Virus record (IMG/VR): IMGVR_UViG_3300042473_000668
Location: 1-28,417 of that record
DNA: 28,417 nucleotides
Direction: 5' to 3' (one strand)
DNA from: a virus
The notes beneath the pieces were generated by a model. The model saw only the letters and a list, made by a program, of their open reading frames with translations, was not told the origin of the DNA and ran no database searches. The position numbers and the translations under genes were made by a program. This document shows, one piece after another, positions 13,701 to 21,618 of this stretch. Within the stretch, counting starts at the first letter, position 1. The number at the start of each line of letters is the position of its first letter.

Positions 13701-15701
13701 TCAATGAAAAAAGCATCTTCAGACAAGAAAAAAGTCAAAGAAAATGTTAATGTAGCTCAGATGCAGGCAGGTACATTTAGACCAGGCGATAAAGCAATTG
13801 CTAGAGATGGATCACAAGTTACAATCGCTAAAGTAGAAGGTAATGGAGATGTGTGGATCAAGTCATGGCAAGATGACAAACCACAACGTGTGGATGCTCG
13901 TACTCTAAAGTCAGTTGGATCTTCAGGTAAAGCACTTGCTGAGTCATATGACTTTTCTGAGTGGGATAATCAATTGTCATCATTATTGAAACCAACTCCA
14001 AAACAAGCAGTTTCTGAATCAACTAAAATTAAGAAACAAATGATCAATGAAAGTTCTAACGAATTATCTACTATGTTACAATTTGCTGGTCTTAAAAATG
14101 TTCAACAAGTAATGGAAGAGTTTAACGCTAGCATATATGCGGACGACAGTGAATCAACGTCTTCAACTGATGGTGCAGATAATCCTCCTCAATTAGCTAT
14201 GCCTACAGGTATGGGCATGAGCCAACAGAAAGATGATGATGATGAATCAACAGTGGTAGAACCAATGATGAGTGATGAAGTTATTGGTGGTTTGGCAAAA
14301 GGTGATAAAGAATCAACTCAATCTGATAATGATCATTTGAGTTTCTTCAAGAAAATGCTCAGTCATGGTCAAAGTGAAGTTAAAACTGAAAAACCAAAAT
14401 CTGAATCAGGTGAACAAAGTGGAATCCCAGCATCTACTAGTCAAAGTCCAGTAAGTGGAGAAACAAGTGATAAGCCAGTTACGGAAGCATCACCAGTTAC
14501 TTCAACTATAAACAAATTTAAGCCTAAGATAACTCCAGGTGCTATTCCCCCACTAGATACAACTACAACTACAAGTACTATTCCAACATCAAGTACTATT
14601 CCAACATCAAGTACTGGACGAACCGATCAAGAACAACGCGCCATTGAAAAAAATGCCGCCGAAAAATTTGATGCATCAAATCCAAATTGGAGAAACAATT
14701 TTTCATCATCTACTCCCAGTACGTCATCTTCAACACAACAAGCCGCTGACATGGCAGATTTCAAAGCTCTAACTGGTGTTGGTGAACCAGGAATGACTCC
14801 GGCTGATACAATGCCAGTTGGATCAAAGTATGATGCAGCTGACATGGCAGATTTCAAAGCTTTAACTGGTGTTGGTGAACCAGGAATGACTCCGGCTGAT
14901 ACAATGAAGAAATTATCTACTCATATGTCGGGTTCTGATAATCCAGAAATTAATGGTCCAAATGGTACTGGTGGTCCATTAGAAGAAGAAGACATGGAAG
15001 AAGGTAATGAGTTTACTGCGGCTTTAGCCAGAGCCAGAGCGAACGGAGTTCAAAAAGGAGAAACCATGAAAGTTGGTGGTAAAACTTATCCAGTTAAAGA
15101 AGACTCAGTTGTTGCTGGTAATGGTGACAATGAAGAAGAACAAAGTGAAGTTAGTAGTGATGCAACTCGTGATGCTGGATTAGCACAAGGAGATAGTAAC
15201 TTCTTCTCTTCAGAAAATAGTTCAACTATGGCAGAAAATGAACATCAAGGTATGTCCAGCGACAGTATTATTGGTGACATTTTAGCTAAATTAACTCAAC
15301 TAGTTGGATCAGAACAAGGTCAACCAGCAATGAGTGCCGAACCACCAGTAATGGTAGATGTACAATATGCAGATGATGAACAATCACAAGATTATGCAGA
15401 TGAAGAATCACAAGATGAAGAACATTGTGATCAGTGTCAATCATGTGGCGAAACAATGTATGAAAATCATCAATGTATGGAAAGTTTAAACGAGTGGGCC
15501 AATAGTCCTACTGGTGAAAGTGCTGATGAACAGTTTCAAACTGATATGGATTTCATGACTAAAGTAATTAGTGGTGGATTGAATAATCAGAAACAAGATC
15601 AGACAACTTTACCAAGTACACGAGTAGTTACTAGAGACGAAAGTAAAGATGTTTCTAATACTATGGGTGCAATGTTACGTAAATTGTCGGGAATTAACTA
15701 A
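10779..15701 (+). CDS. giant modular protein, candidate prohead-core polyprotein, 1640 aa
   Basis: I do not recognise the full-length protein. The N-terminus ends in I-A-E-S at residues 13-16, like a capsid-targeting propeptide. Visible modules are: an AT-hook-like K-R-G-R-G-R-P at about 217-223; GQQA repeats at about 381-397; a His/Cys-rich block at about 495-550; a Thr/Pro linker at about 598-632; two glycine-zipper segments at about 643-671 and 687-714; a Lys/Gly-rich block at about 767-823; D-L-D-K-D-G-N at about 964; an SH3-like G-D-K-A-I-A-R-D-G patch at about 1000-1045; a 69-base duplication at about 1323-1376; and a Cys cluster at about 1549-1567. At least nine [LI]-x-E-S sites occur. 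CAAGGAAA precedes the ATG. A strong terminator follows. An internal-head or ejected protein is my inference; a scaffold or tail role is possible. Confidence 0.75.
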   Translation: MDIKSLWQKLDQIAESNRRTKIDEMDYGNDDEKSPSSGHGYGKHKPAAEVTVGKDKVLDKKSMTKNASDALDHAFKEKSKKQDVTENRQDDSPVVSAILRRIMHNPSHNVLEIYGPRAVMDAVNDVAEYVGDVDEIGTSDVSGWVQQVERALADNRSIREGEMSTRKGDKGETIRRHTAKAGGYGRKIDKDDESGDAFHSSDIDDTDDTSASKSPVKRGRGRPMKGGDSETGITKKYDTDTLASWIIGNKPKNIGKIGKVSHVNRLKEYMEMVERKTIVESIVAEGGGNQLEQIVDDIIEGRLDIYDIISKKYIPTNKVEDFVQKALIKSYDEIASDRGLHADDDHEDIIGIMYNDIHDIMGKAYSKGIDEQAQPMPAQAAAQQAGQQAGQQAGQQAQQQQLPVLAGGKPVGSAPTAQAVQAATPMVNDILNKKQALGKMGVSVTALEESLADTMNRFSSILNESKDRSTVGRRTLSESKTPKLVLEGTLEEIIAVHPHEHKMCQEGWGMDESLYEALCDHYHKEGRIPRKVWHGSSEDLRKCVEECYLQDTQSLIGESTADVPDQEDFSTYSKKEMDALFTIPSSIQVYDSPPAASSTTTTPTTTTPTTGSTTPTGSTTPTTPTTTSTTSSTMEEDDDNHEVAAGLGGAALGGGLGYAAGSGALDGILDGALGLIGLEEDDIEEGFTGGALGGIAGAALTKSPSGAIAGAKLGSDIQDRFSKKSPFETEEKDIRRHAMSRLIDELDESTNYWKLKNDMSESKKPSAGMTKGEKSSLVKKAKSGKDIGKPGKGFDKLAKKAGEKYGSAEKGKKVAAAAMWKNAAPTNEAQLDELSKDTLGSYVKKASKDVEGKSGEKQQYKDMFAGNYPVRGAKKEVAKKQEKINKRQVGIGKAVDKMTNEATDDHYDQAAIAKGKRGRDARDNPSKAVAAAKRSPSAQDARAKLDKVSQYGNKVKESAKPDFLDLDKDGNKKESMKKASSDKKKVKENVNVAQMQAGTFRPGDKAIARDGSQVTIAKVEGNGDVWIKSWQDDKPQRVDARTLKSVGSSGKALAESYDFSEWDNQLSSLLKPTPKQAVSESTKIKKQMINESSNELSTMLQFAGLKNVQQVMEEFNASIYADDSESTSSTDGADNPPQLAMPTGMGMSQQKDDDDESTVVEPMMSDEVIGGLAKGDKESTQSDNDHLSFFKKMLSHGQSEVKTEKPKSESGEQSGIPASTSQSPVSGETSDKPVTEASPVTSTINKFKPKITPGAIPPLDTTTTTSTIPTSSTIPTSSTGRTDQEQRAIEKNAAEKFDASNPNWRNNFSSSTPSTSSSTQQAADMADFKALTGVGEPGMTPADTMPVGSKYDAADMADFKALTGVGEPGMTPADTMKKLSTHMSGSDNPEINGPNGTGGPLEEEDMEEGNEFTAALARARANGVQKGETMKVGGKTYPVKEDSVVAGNGDNEEEQSEVSSDATRDAGLAQGDSNFFSSENSSTMAENEHQGMSSDSIIGDILAKLTQLVGSEQGQPAMSAEPPVMVDVQYADDEQSQDYADEESQDEEHCDQCQSCGETMYENHQCMESLNEWANSPTGESADEQFQTDMDFMTKVISGGLNNQKQDQTTLPSTRVVTRDESKDVSNTMGAMLRKLSGIN
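11923..11970 (+). repeat. 12-base tandem repeat encoding GQQA units
   Basis: The unit GCAGGACAACAA occurs three times in a row at 11931-11966, flanked by partial copies (CACAACAA before, CACAACAGCAACAA after). It encodes Q-Q-A-G repeats in a glutamine-rich linker of the giant protein. Copy-number change by slippage would stay in frame. Confidence 0.85.
12571..12675 (+). repeat. low-complexity Thr/Pro linker of ACT/CCA triplets
   Basis: A run of ACT, ACG, ACA and CCA codons with two near-copies of ACGGGTTC-ACTACACCA encodes a Thr/Pro/Ser linker of about 35 residues between the His/Cys-rich block and the glycine-zipper segments. A second, shorter Thr/Ser linker with a duplicated T-S-S-T-I-P unit lies at about 14563-14620. 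Confidence 0.75.
14745..14906 (+). repeat. 69-base direct duplication, 93-base period
   Basis: Bases 14745-14813 and 14838-14906 differ at one position only (CTCTA versus CTTTA) and are separated by 24 unrelated bases. Each encodes A-D-M-A-D-F-K-A-L-T-G-V-G-E-P-G-M-T-P-A and a few following residues. The single silent change points to a recent in-frame duplication, or to conversion between copies. Confidence 0.92.
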
Positions 15702-15720
15702 TTATCATAATTAGTTATAC

Positions 15721-15749
15721 AAGGGGCTCAACTAAGTTGGGCCCTTTTT
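15721..15749 (+). terminator. strong intrinsic terminator after the giant gene
   Basis: AAGGGGCTCAAC pairs with GTTGGGCCCTTT (two G-T wobbles) around a TAA loop, with the T-run extending to 15749. It closes the 10146-15701 unit and insulates the fibre genes, which have their own late-like motif at 15774. Confidence 0.88.
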
Positions 15750-15773
15750 GTTGATAATAACAAGAAAAATAAA

Positions 15774-15781
15774 GATAAATA
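15774..15781 (+). promoter_or_regulatory. late-promoter-like octamer for the fibre cluster
   Basis: GATAAATA lies 20 bases before the ATG at 15802, with AGGA between them, immediately after the terminator of the giant gene. Confidence 0.6.
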
Positions 15782-15801
15782 TTAGATATAGGACAAATAT
15801 T

Positions 15802-16635
15802 ATGGCTCAACAATCAATTGATTACGGTAACTTTCCAGATGATTCATCTGCTGATGCTATTAGAATAGCGTTTCAAAAAACTCAAGATAATTTTACTGAG
15901 TTATATGGCAACTTATCTAATATTGCCAGTAATGTTACTGCTATAACGGCAGGAAGCGGGATCACGATTGATTCCAGCACAGGTGATGTGACAATTGATG
16001 CTACTTTTAGTTCATTAAACGTTCACAGTAATACATTGACTATTACTGGCGTTGGTGGCATAGTAACTTCTGGCGGTAATATAGGAGAAGATTATACAGT
16101 CAATAATGCTAGTAGTACATTAATAGTTGAATTGAATTCTGCGATGGATGTTGAATTTGCTAATATACTAGCTAGTGGTAATTTAACAGTTGATGGAAAT
16201 TCTATATCAGCAGCCAATGCTAATATTATATTAGCTAACGGAAATATTACATTGTCCAATGGATCATTTACGGGTGATATATTCACTACATATGGCGCAA
16301 ACACAGTTCAGTTTGCAAACTCTACTAGTATCGTTGTAGGTGATACTAATTTTACGTATAATCCAGTAGGTAGCACATTGACTCTTACAAATGGAAATCT
16401 CAATGCAGCCACAATTACTAGTCAATATCAATTAAGTGCTGTTAATGTTTCTGTAAGCGATTCTGTATCAGTAACAAACTTAATAACTGCTGAATCGGCA
16501 CAAATAGATTCTATTCAGTTCACTGGGTTAACAAGTGATCCTACCCCATCAGCCGGATTAATGTATTATAATAGTACAACTGGAAAATTAAGATTGTACA
16601 ATGGTATCACTACTACATGGCAAGATTTAAACTAA
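15802..16635 (+). CDS. fibre-type structural protein, 278 aa
   Basis: The N-terminus has the pattern I-D-Y-G-x-F-P-D-D...A-D-A-I-R-I-A-F-Q-K-T-Q-D-N-F-T-E-L-Y, widespread at the start of virion fibre proteins of environmental T4-like phages. The rest is Asn/Ser/Thr/Gly-rich with short repeated strands (L-T-V-D-G-N, I-T-L-S-N-G-S), typical of a beta-helical or trimeric fibre shaft. A final G-L-M-Y-Y-N-S-T-T-G-K-L-R-L-Y-N-G...W-Q-D-L-N matches the common tip element in which a fibre ends with a short beta-meander. The start at 15802 is preferred over an in-frame ATG at 15748, which lies inside the terminator; AGGA and the octamer support it. Which fibre this is cannot be told. Confidence 0.82.
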   Translation: MAQQSIDYGNFPDDSSADAIRIAFQKTQDNFTELYGNLSNIASNVTAITAGSGITIDSSTGDVTIDATFSSLNVHSNTLTITGVGGIVTSGGNIGEDYTVNNASSTLIVELNSAMDVEFANILASGNLTVDGNSISAANANIILANGNITLSNGSFTGDIFTTYGANTVQFANSTSIVVGDTNFTYNPVGSTLTLTNGNLNAATITSQYQLSAVNVSVSDSVSVTNLITAESAQIDSIQFTGLTSDPTPSAGLMYYNSTTGKLRLYNGITTTWQDLN

Positions 16636-16636
16636 T

Positions 16637-19600
16637 ATGGCAACTTGGAATACACCAGCGGGAACAATAGGTAATTTTACACAGGGTCAATTATTGACAT
16701 TCACCTTAAGTGCTAGTCCTACGCTTGGCGGAATAATAACATATGTGTTGGCTAATGGAACAACTTTACCATCTGGAGTAACTTTAAATACAACTACTGG
16801 AGTTATTTCAGGTACACCAGTCTATGTCAGTGTAAATACAATTAATTATTTTTCAGTAAATGCTATAGAAACTTCAGGTGGAATTCAAAATTCAAATATT
16901 CAGACATTTTCAATGAATATTACCACATTAGTTTGGAATACTGTATCCGGTAGTATTGGTGTGTTTGCTGAAAATTCATCAATTAATTATCAATTTAATT
17001 CTACCGCAAGTCAGCCATCTAACACGATTGAATATATATTGTTAAACGGAACTCTTCCAATTGGAACAGTTACTCCAGTAACTATAGATAGTACTGGATT
17101 ATTAACGGGAATTCCAAATTCGGAAATTCAAAATTCAACATATAATTTTAGCATCAGATCAATTGAATATGACGGGGTAACTCAAGTTGGATTTAAAGAT
17201 AGAACCTTTAGTATTACTATTGATATTAGTACTCCTATACCTGAATTTACTACTCCGAGTGGTACATTATTCTCGGCGTATGACAGTACATGGCAATCAT
17301 TTCAACTTCAATATGTAAATCAAGACCCAAATAGTGTAATATCAATACAAGTTGTATTTGGTAGTTTTCCTCCAGGTTTAGAAATTAACAGTACTGGATT
17401 GATTCGTGGATATCCGAATATACCTACAAGTGCCAGTGTTACATATGAATTTACATTAGAAATTTCTAGTATTAATGGTAGAAGTATTACTAGTTATAGT
17501 ATTACTATTAATAATCAAGAAACACAACCAGGATATATAGGTAGAGCACCAGTAATACTTAATACTCAACCACTTAGTTTTGATATATCAAATGATGATC
17601 CTTATAAATCTTATTATCTTACTTCAGATAGTTTAGGTAATTATTCAGAAAATACAGAATTTATTTTTAAAATTATAGGATATAATTTTGATGGTTTGGA
17701 AACTGATTTAACATATGTAATTAATGGTCCCAATATTGGGTTGACGTATGATGAACAAACTGGATGGATTAGTGGTTTATTGCCAACTATCGGCATCAAT
17801 GTTATTACTTATAACTTTACAGTTGATGTGTTTAAAACATCAGTACCATCACTCATCAGTGATAATACATTATTCTTAAGTATGACTGTTATAGGAAATA
17901 GTGTTACTGAAATCACTTGGATTTCATCTGATGATTTAGGTATTATTAATAATGGTGCAGTCAGTGATTTGTCAGTTGAGGCAATAGGTGGCACAGGACT
18001 AGATATTAATTACAGAATTGTAGGGACTCAGATTCAAAGTAATTTAAAAACTATATCTAATAGTGGATTAGAATTTAGTTCATTTGGTGACCAAGGTGCA
18101 TTTGTTACTGGATCTGATGATGGACAAACATGGACAAGTCAGATTCCAATTAATAGTTCTATTAGTTTTTTATATTTTACTTCATCAGTATATAATGTTT
18201 CGGGTTCTACTACGGTAGTAATTGGATATAATCAAGTTGGTGACGCGATTATCGGACAAGTAACAGATTCTACATATGAATATACACCAAGTGCTGTTAT
18301 AACTGCCAATATATTAAAAAAGATAATTTATGTAGATTACTATACTCTTTATATAGCAGTTGGAGACAACGGAACCATCACAACCACTACTAGTCCAGAT
18401 ATCTGGACTGATATACAAACAACTTCAACTATGTCTAATTTAAACGGAGTATGTTATTCCAATGAAACATTTGGATTAAGATATGTTGCTGTTGGTGATA
18501 ATGGTACTATTCTAACTAGTAATAATACTATTACATGGACTTCTAGAACTTCAGGTACAACTTTAAGTTTACGATCAGTAATATTTGACGAAGATAAATT
18601 TATCATAGTTGGTGATCTTGGAATAATATTAACAAGTATTAATGGTATTAATTGGATTGTTCCTCAAGTATTTGGAAATAATTATAATTTTAAAGCTTTA
18701 GCCACTGGTGGTACACTGTTAGACGATAATATTAGAACTGTTGCTGTCGGAGATGATGGTGTTATTATAGAAAGTTTTAATCATGGAGTAAGTTGGTTTC
18801 AAGTTACTAATGTAATATCTACTGCTAATATTACTGATATAATTTACGATGATATTAATACCAATAGTTTTTATATGGTTGGTGATGCGGGAACAATATT
18901 AGTTTATAATAATAATCCATTAAGCGTAGATTTTAATAAATTATCAAGTCCAACACTAGATAGTTTCCCTCCAGATTTAACATTATTAAGTAGTGGAAAT
19001 ATTTCAGGTCGTTTAGCATTCGAATCTACAGATTCAGTGCAAGATCAAGATGTAACTAGAACATATTCATTGACAATTCAGGCTTATTATCCTGATTTTC
19101 CTGAAATAAATTCTATCAAAACTTTTACATTAACTACATTACAAACATTTTATTTACCTTATGACACAGTATATATTAAGGCTTTACCATCATTTGATGA
19201 TAGATCAAAATTAAATTATCTATTAGTTAATGATGCAATTATTCCACCAGAATATATCTATCGTTCGGATGATACATATTTTGGAAAATCAATCAGTGTA
19301 ATTTATGATCATATATATGGAGTTCCAAGTATAGCCAGAGATGATTTCTTTACAGAATATGTTAATGCAGTTCAGATAAATCATTATTGGAGAAATATTA
19401 CACTAGGTGAAATCAAAGTTGCTGTTGCACGAGATAGTTTAAATAATATAATATATGAAGTTGTCTATAGTGCTATACAAGATAATCTAGTAAATTCTTC
19501 TGGACAATCTATCAGTAAACAAATTGTTTGGCCAAGAGCTATTGATTTACACTTGAACAATTGGGTAGATTCATTGACCAATATATATACATCATATACA

Positions 19601-20287
19601 TATGACAATAGTAGTCCAATTGTAAAAAATTATATAGGTTTATATAGTAGTACTAATATAATACTAAATTCGATAAATGACATTGAAGTTGGTATGGTTA
19701 TGACTGCACCAGTTAATTTTACAGTGACAAATGACATTAATGGATTACCTCCTGTTGTTGTGTCAATTGACGCAGAAACATCTAGTATTGTAGTTAATGT
19801 TGCTCAATCATTGACAATGAATCAACAAATATTGTTCAATGATCCATTAGTTACTAGTTTAACTCCTGGAGTTGCTAGAACACTATATCCAAATAGTTTA
19901 TCTAATATGCGTCAACAGATATATGATTCTCTTGGTCAGATTGATAATCAATCATTATTACCAACTTGGATGGTTAGTCAACAACTAGATGGATCTATTC
20001 CAGGATTTACTCCGGCATGGGTTATTTGTTATGCTAAACCAGGATTCGGAAATATTATTAAAAATAACATTGAAACATTATGGCCATACAAATTAAATGA
20101 AATTGATTTTCAATTGGATAGATTTGAAGTGGATCGTAGCAAAACATATAACTATGATGGTACAAATATAAATGGACAACCAATTTGGGATACATTACCA
20201 AGTGCTCAACCAAATGTTACTAATAACGATGCTGATAGTTATATACTTTTCCCAAGAAAAACTATTCTACCAAACCAAACACAATAA
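16637..20287 (+). CDS. large tail/baseplate-type protein with Ig-like domains and a Ycf48-like propeller region, 1216 aa
   Basis: The N-terminal 420 residues hold about four Ig-like domains of the He_PIG type, recognised by the repeated L-P-x-G-(V/L)-x-L-(N/D)-x-x-T-G-x-I-x-G-x-P hallmark; a fifth hallmark occurs near residue 780. Residues about 475-765 contain five or more repeats of A-V-G-D-N-G-T-I-(L/T)-T-S...W-T, as in BNR/Ycf48-type beta-propellers. The C-terminus has a separate domain (M-R-Q-Q-I-Y-D-S-L-G...L-L-P-T-W-M, T-P-A-W-V-I-C-Y, F-Q-L-D-R-F-E-V-D-R). There is no signal peptide or membrane segment. The gene begins 1 base after the previous stop. Such architectures suit surface recognition or baseplate periphery; the exact role is inference. 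Confidence 0.8.
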   Translation: MATWNTPAGTIGNFTQGQLLTFTLSASPTLGGIITYVLANGTTLPSGVTLNTTTGVISGTPVYVSVNTINYFSVNAIETSGGIQNSNIQTFSMNITTLVWNTVSGSIGVFAENSSINYQFNSTASQPSNTIEYILLNGTLPIGTVTPVTIDSTGLLTGIPNSEIQNSTYNFSIRSIEYDGVTQVGFKDRTFSITIDISTPIPEFTTPSGTLFSAYDSTWQSFQLQYVNQDPNSVISIQVVFGSFPPGLEINSTGLIRGYPNIPTSASVTYEFTLEISSINGRSITSYSITINNQETQPGYIGRAPVILNTQPLSFDISNDDPYKSYYLTSDSLGNYSENTEFIFKIIGYNFDGLETDLTYVINGPNIGLTYDEQTGWISGLLPTIGINVITYNFTVDVFKTSVPSLISDNTLFLSMTVIGNSVTEITWISSDDLGIINNGAVSDLSVEAIGGTGLDINYRIVGTQIQSNLKTISNSGLEFSSFGDQGAFVTGSDDGQTWTSQIPINSSISFLYFTSSVYNVSGSTTVVIGYNQVGDAIIGQVTDSTYEYTPSAVITANILKKIIYVDYYTLYIAVGDNGTITTTTSPDIWTDIQTTSTMSNLNGVCYSNETFGLRYVAVGDNGTILTSNNTITWTSRTSGTTLSLRSVIFDEDKFIIVGDLGIILTSINGINWIVPQVFGNNYNFKALATGGTLLDDNIRTVAVGDDGVIIESFNHGVSWFQVTNVISTANITDIIYDDINTNSFYMVGDAGTILVYNNNPLSVDFNKLSSPTLDSFPPDLTLLSSGNISGRLAFESTDSVQDQDVTRTYSLTIQAYYPDFPEINSIKTFTLTTLQTFYLPYDTVYIKALPSFDDRSKLNYLLVNDAIIPPEYIYRSDDTYFGKSISVIYDHIYGVPSIARDDFFTEYVNAVQINHYWRNITLGEIKVAVARDSLNNIIYEVVYSAIQDNLVNSSGQSISKQIVWPRAIDLHLNNWVDSLTNIYTSYTYDNSSPIVKNYIGLYSSTNIILNSINDIEVGMVMTAPVNFTVTNDINGLPPVVVSIDAETSSIVVNVAQSLTMNQQILFNDPLVTSLTPGVARTLYPNSLSNMRQQIYDSLGQIDNQSLLPTWMVSQQLDGSIPGFTPAWVICYAKPGFGNIIKNNIETLWPYKLNEIDFQLDRFEVDRSKTYNYDGTNINGQPIWDTLPSAQPNVTNNDADSYILFPRKTILPNQTQ

Positions 20288-20290
20288 ATA
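20283..20290 (+). promoter_or_regulatory. AATAAATA late-like octamer before the 337-aa gene
   Basis: It overlaps the stop of the preceding gene and lies 20 bases before the ATG at 20311. The only ribosome-binding candidate is a weak GGA. Confidence 0.4.
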
Positions 20291-20310
20291 TTACAATAAC
20301 TGGATAAATT

Positions 20311-21324
20311 ATGACCTCTACTATTAATACTGGATCAATTGACGTAAACTTCCCAACTCCTGGAGTTAATAACTCTAGTCAAGGATTTAGAACAAACTTT
20401 GCGGCAATCAGAAACAATCTAACTATCGCTGGTACAGAGATTAGTGATTTACAAAATAAGGCTATATTAAAGGCCGCACTGATTGGTACTACTCTTAATA
20501 ATGATATGAACAATGTTCAAATTAGTAATGCATTGACATTGGGATTTAGAGCCTCTACCTATAATTTAGGTAATAATTTATCAGGAACAGTAATCATTGA
20601 TGTAACCAATGGTGATGTTCAATATGGAACAATTACAGGTAATATTCAACTACAATTTGCAAAATGGGCTCCTACTGGAACTCAGAGTAATGTACAATTA
20701 GTTCTTTTCATATCAAATCCTCTTGCCACAATTGATTTACCTGACAATGTTACTAACGGGTTCGCTACAATACAAAATTATGAATCCAATGGTCAATTTC
20801 CCGGTGGTAAAATTGGTTTACCTAGTGATTCAGTACAAGTTCATTATTTGTTCAGTACATTAGATTGCGGAACTAATATTGAAATTGCCCCAATGAATCA
20901 TCCAAGACAATCTCAACAAATTGTTAAACGAATTGTTACTGCTCAAATTGGAAGACAGGGTGATTATAGTGGTGATGTTTGTATTGGCGCAGGATTTGGA
21001 ATAGATAATATTGATATAGATAGTTCTGGTAGTACATACACATTGGCAACTGTTGTTATTCCCCCTCCGAACGTAGATGGTGGTGTTCAAGCCACCGCTA
21101 CAGCTACTGTAACAGCGGGAATATTAACTAATATTGTAGTAACTGAAAGTGGCAGTGGATATCTATATGCACCCTCTATATCTATTGTTGATCCAACTTC
21201 AAGTGGATCAGGAGCATCTGTATCTGCCACATTATTAGAAATCGTCAATTATATGTACTTCTGTACTAATGATTATGATGGTAGTACTCTAATTTGGAAT
21301 AAAGTAGCAACTCAATCTTGGTGA
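20311..21324 (+). CDS. fibre/structural protein with G-x-G-Y beta modules, 337 aa
   Basis: The start (T-G-S-I-D-V-N-F-P-T-P-G-V-N-N-S-S-Q-G-F) followed by F-A-A-I-R-N-N-L is the N-terminal signature of a family of fibre-like virion proteins in environmental T4-like phages. The middle is a beta-rich domain. Near the C-terminus, V-T-A-G-I-L-T-N-I-V-V-T-E-S-G-S-G-Y...A-P-S-I-S-I is a beta module also seen in the sheath insertion. The protein ends with N-Y-M-Y-F-C-T-N-D-Y-D-G-S...W-N-K-V-A-T-Q-S-W, a fibre-tip type ending. It is probably co-expressed with the two genes before it. Binding target and location on the particle are unknown. Confidence 0.75.
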   Translation: MTSTINTGSIDVNFPTPGVNNSSQGFRTNFAAIRNNLTIAGTEISDLQNKAILKAALIGTTLNNDMNNVQISNALTLGFRASTYNLGNNLSGTVIIDVTNGDVQYGTITGNIQLQFAKWAPTGTQSNVQLVLFISNPLATIDLPDNVTNGFATIQNYESNGQFPGGKIGLPSDSVQVHYLFSTLDCGTNIEIAPMNHPRQSQQIVKRIVTAQIGRQGDYSGDVCIGAGFGIDNIDIDSSGSTYTLATVVIPPPNVDGGVQATATATVTAGILTNIVVTESGSGYLYAPSISIVDPTSSGSGASVSATLLEIVNYMYFCTNDYDGSTLIWNKVATQSW

Positions 21325-21328
21325 TAAA

Positions 21329-21571
21329 ATGATTTCTGGCATGGGACACCCGTTAATCGGGGATGTAAGTGATAAATCAATGGATGAATTGTCTGAAATT
21401 ATAAGTGGATTAACCAAAAAGTTAAACTACGCCTATAGAATTCAACATCAAGCCATGATTAATCAATTAACAATGACTCTTAATACGTATAGATCCGAAT
21501 ATGCAGTAAAACAAGATGCACTTTGGAAAGAAGAATCTGGTGTAATTAGTGGTAAAATAGATATCCAATAA
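21329..21571 (+). CDS. small helical protein, 80 aa, unknown
   Basis: The pattern H-P-L-I-G-D-V-S-D-K-S-M-D-E-L-S-E-I-I-S followed by a long charged amphipathic helix (L-T-K-K-L-N-Y-A-Y-R...Y-R-S-E-Y) resembles a short conserved protein found near tail genes in cyanophage-type T4 relatives. No function is known to me. It starts 4 bases after the previous stop and is the last gene of the fibre block; a new promoter follows. A coiled-coil assembly factor or chaperone for the fibre proteins is a guess from size and place. Confidence 0.75.
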   Translation: MISGMGHPLIGDVSDKSMDELSEIISGLTKKLNYAYRIQHQAMINQLTMTLNTYRSEYAVKQDALWKEESGVISGKIDIQ

Positions 21572-21583
21572 CGTCTATATTTG

Positions 21584-21612
21584 TTGACTTTAATCTTTCT
21601 TTATGTTATTAT
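21584..21612 (+). promoter_or_regulatory. sigma70-type promoter placed to give a leaderless mRNA
   Basis: TTGACT (21584-21589), a 17-base spacer and TATTAT (21607-21612). The canonical start point is 7 bases after the last base of the -10 hexamer, which is the A of the ATG at 21619. No Shine-Dalgarno is present. Confidence 0.7.
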
Positions 21613-21618
21613 TTATAG

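Noticed and set aside
13663-13705. EF-hand or dockerin calcium loop in the giant protein (D-L-D-K-D-G-N)
   Set aside because: The position-12 acidic residue of an EF-hand loop is missing (Met), and there is no paired loop.
15748-15801. Upstream in-frame ATG extending the 278-aa fibre protein by 18 residues
   Set aside because: It lies in the 3' arm/T-run of the terminator, ahead of the late-like octamer, and lacks a Shine-Dalgarno. The family N-terminus begins at 15802.
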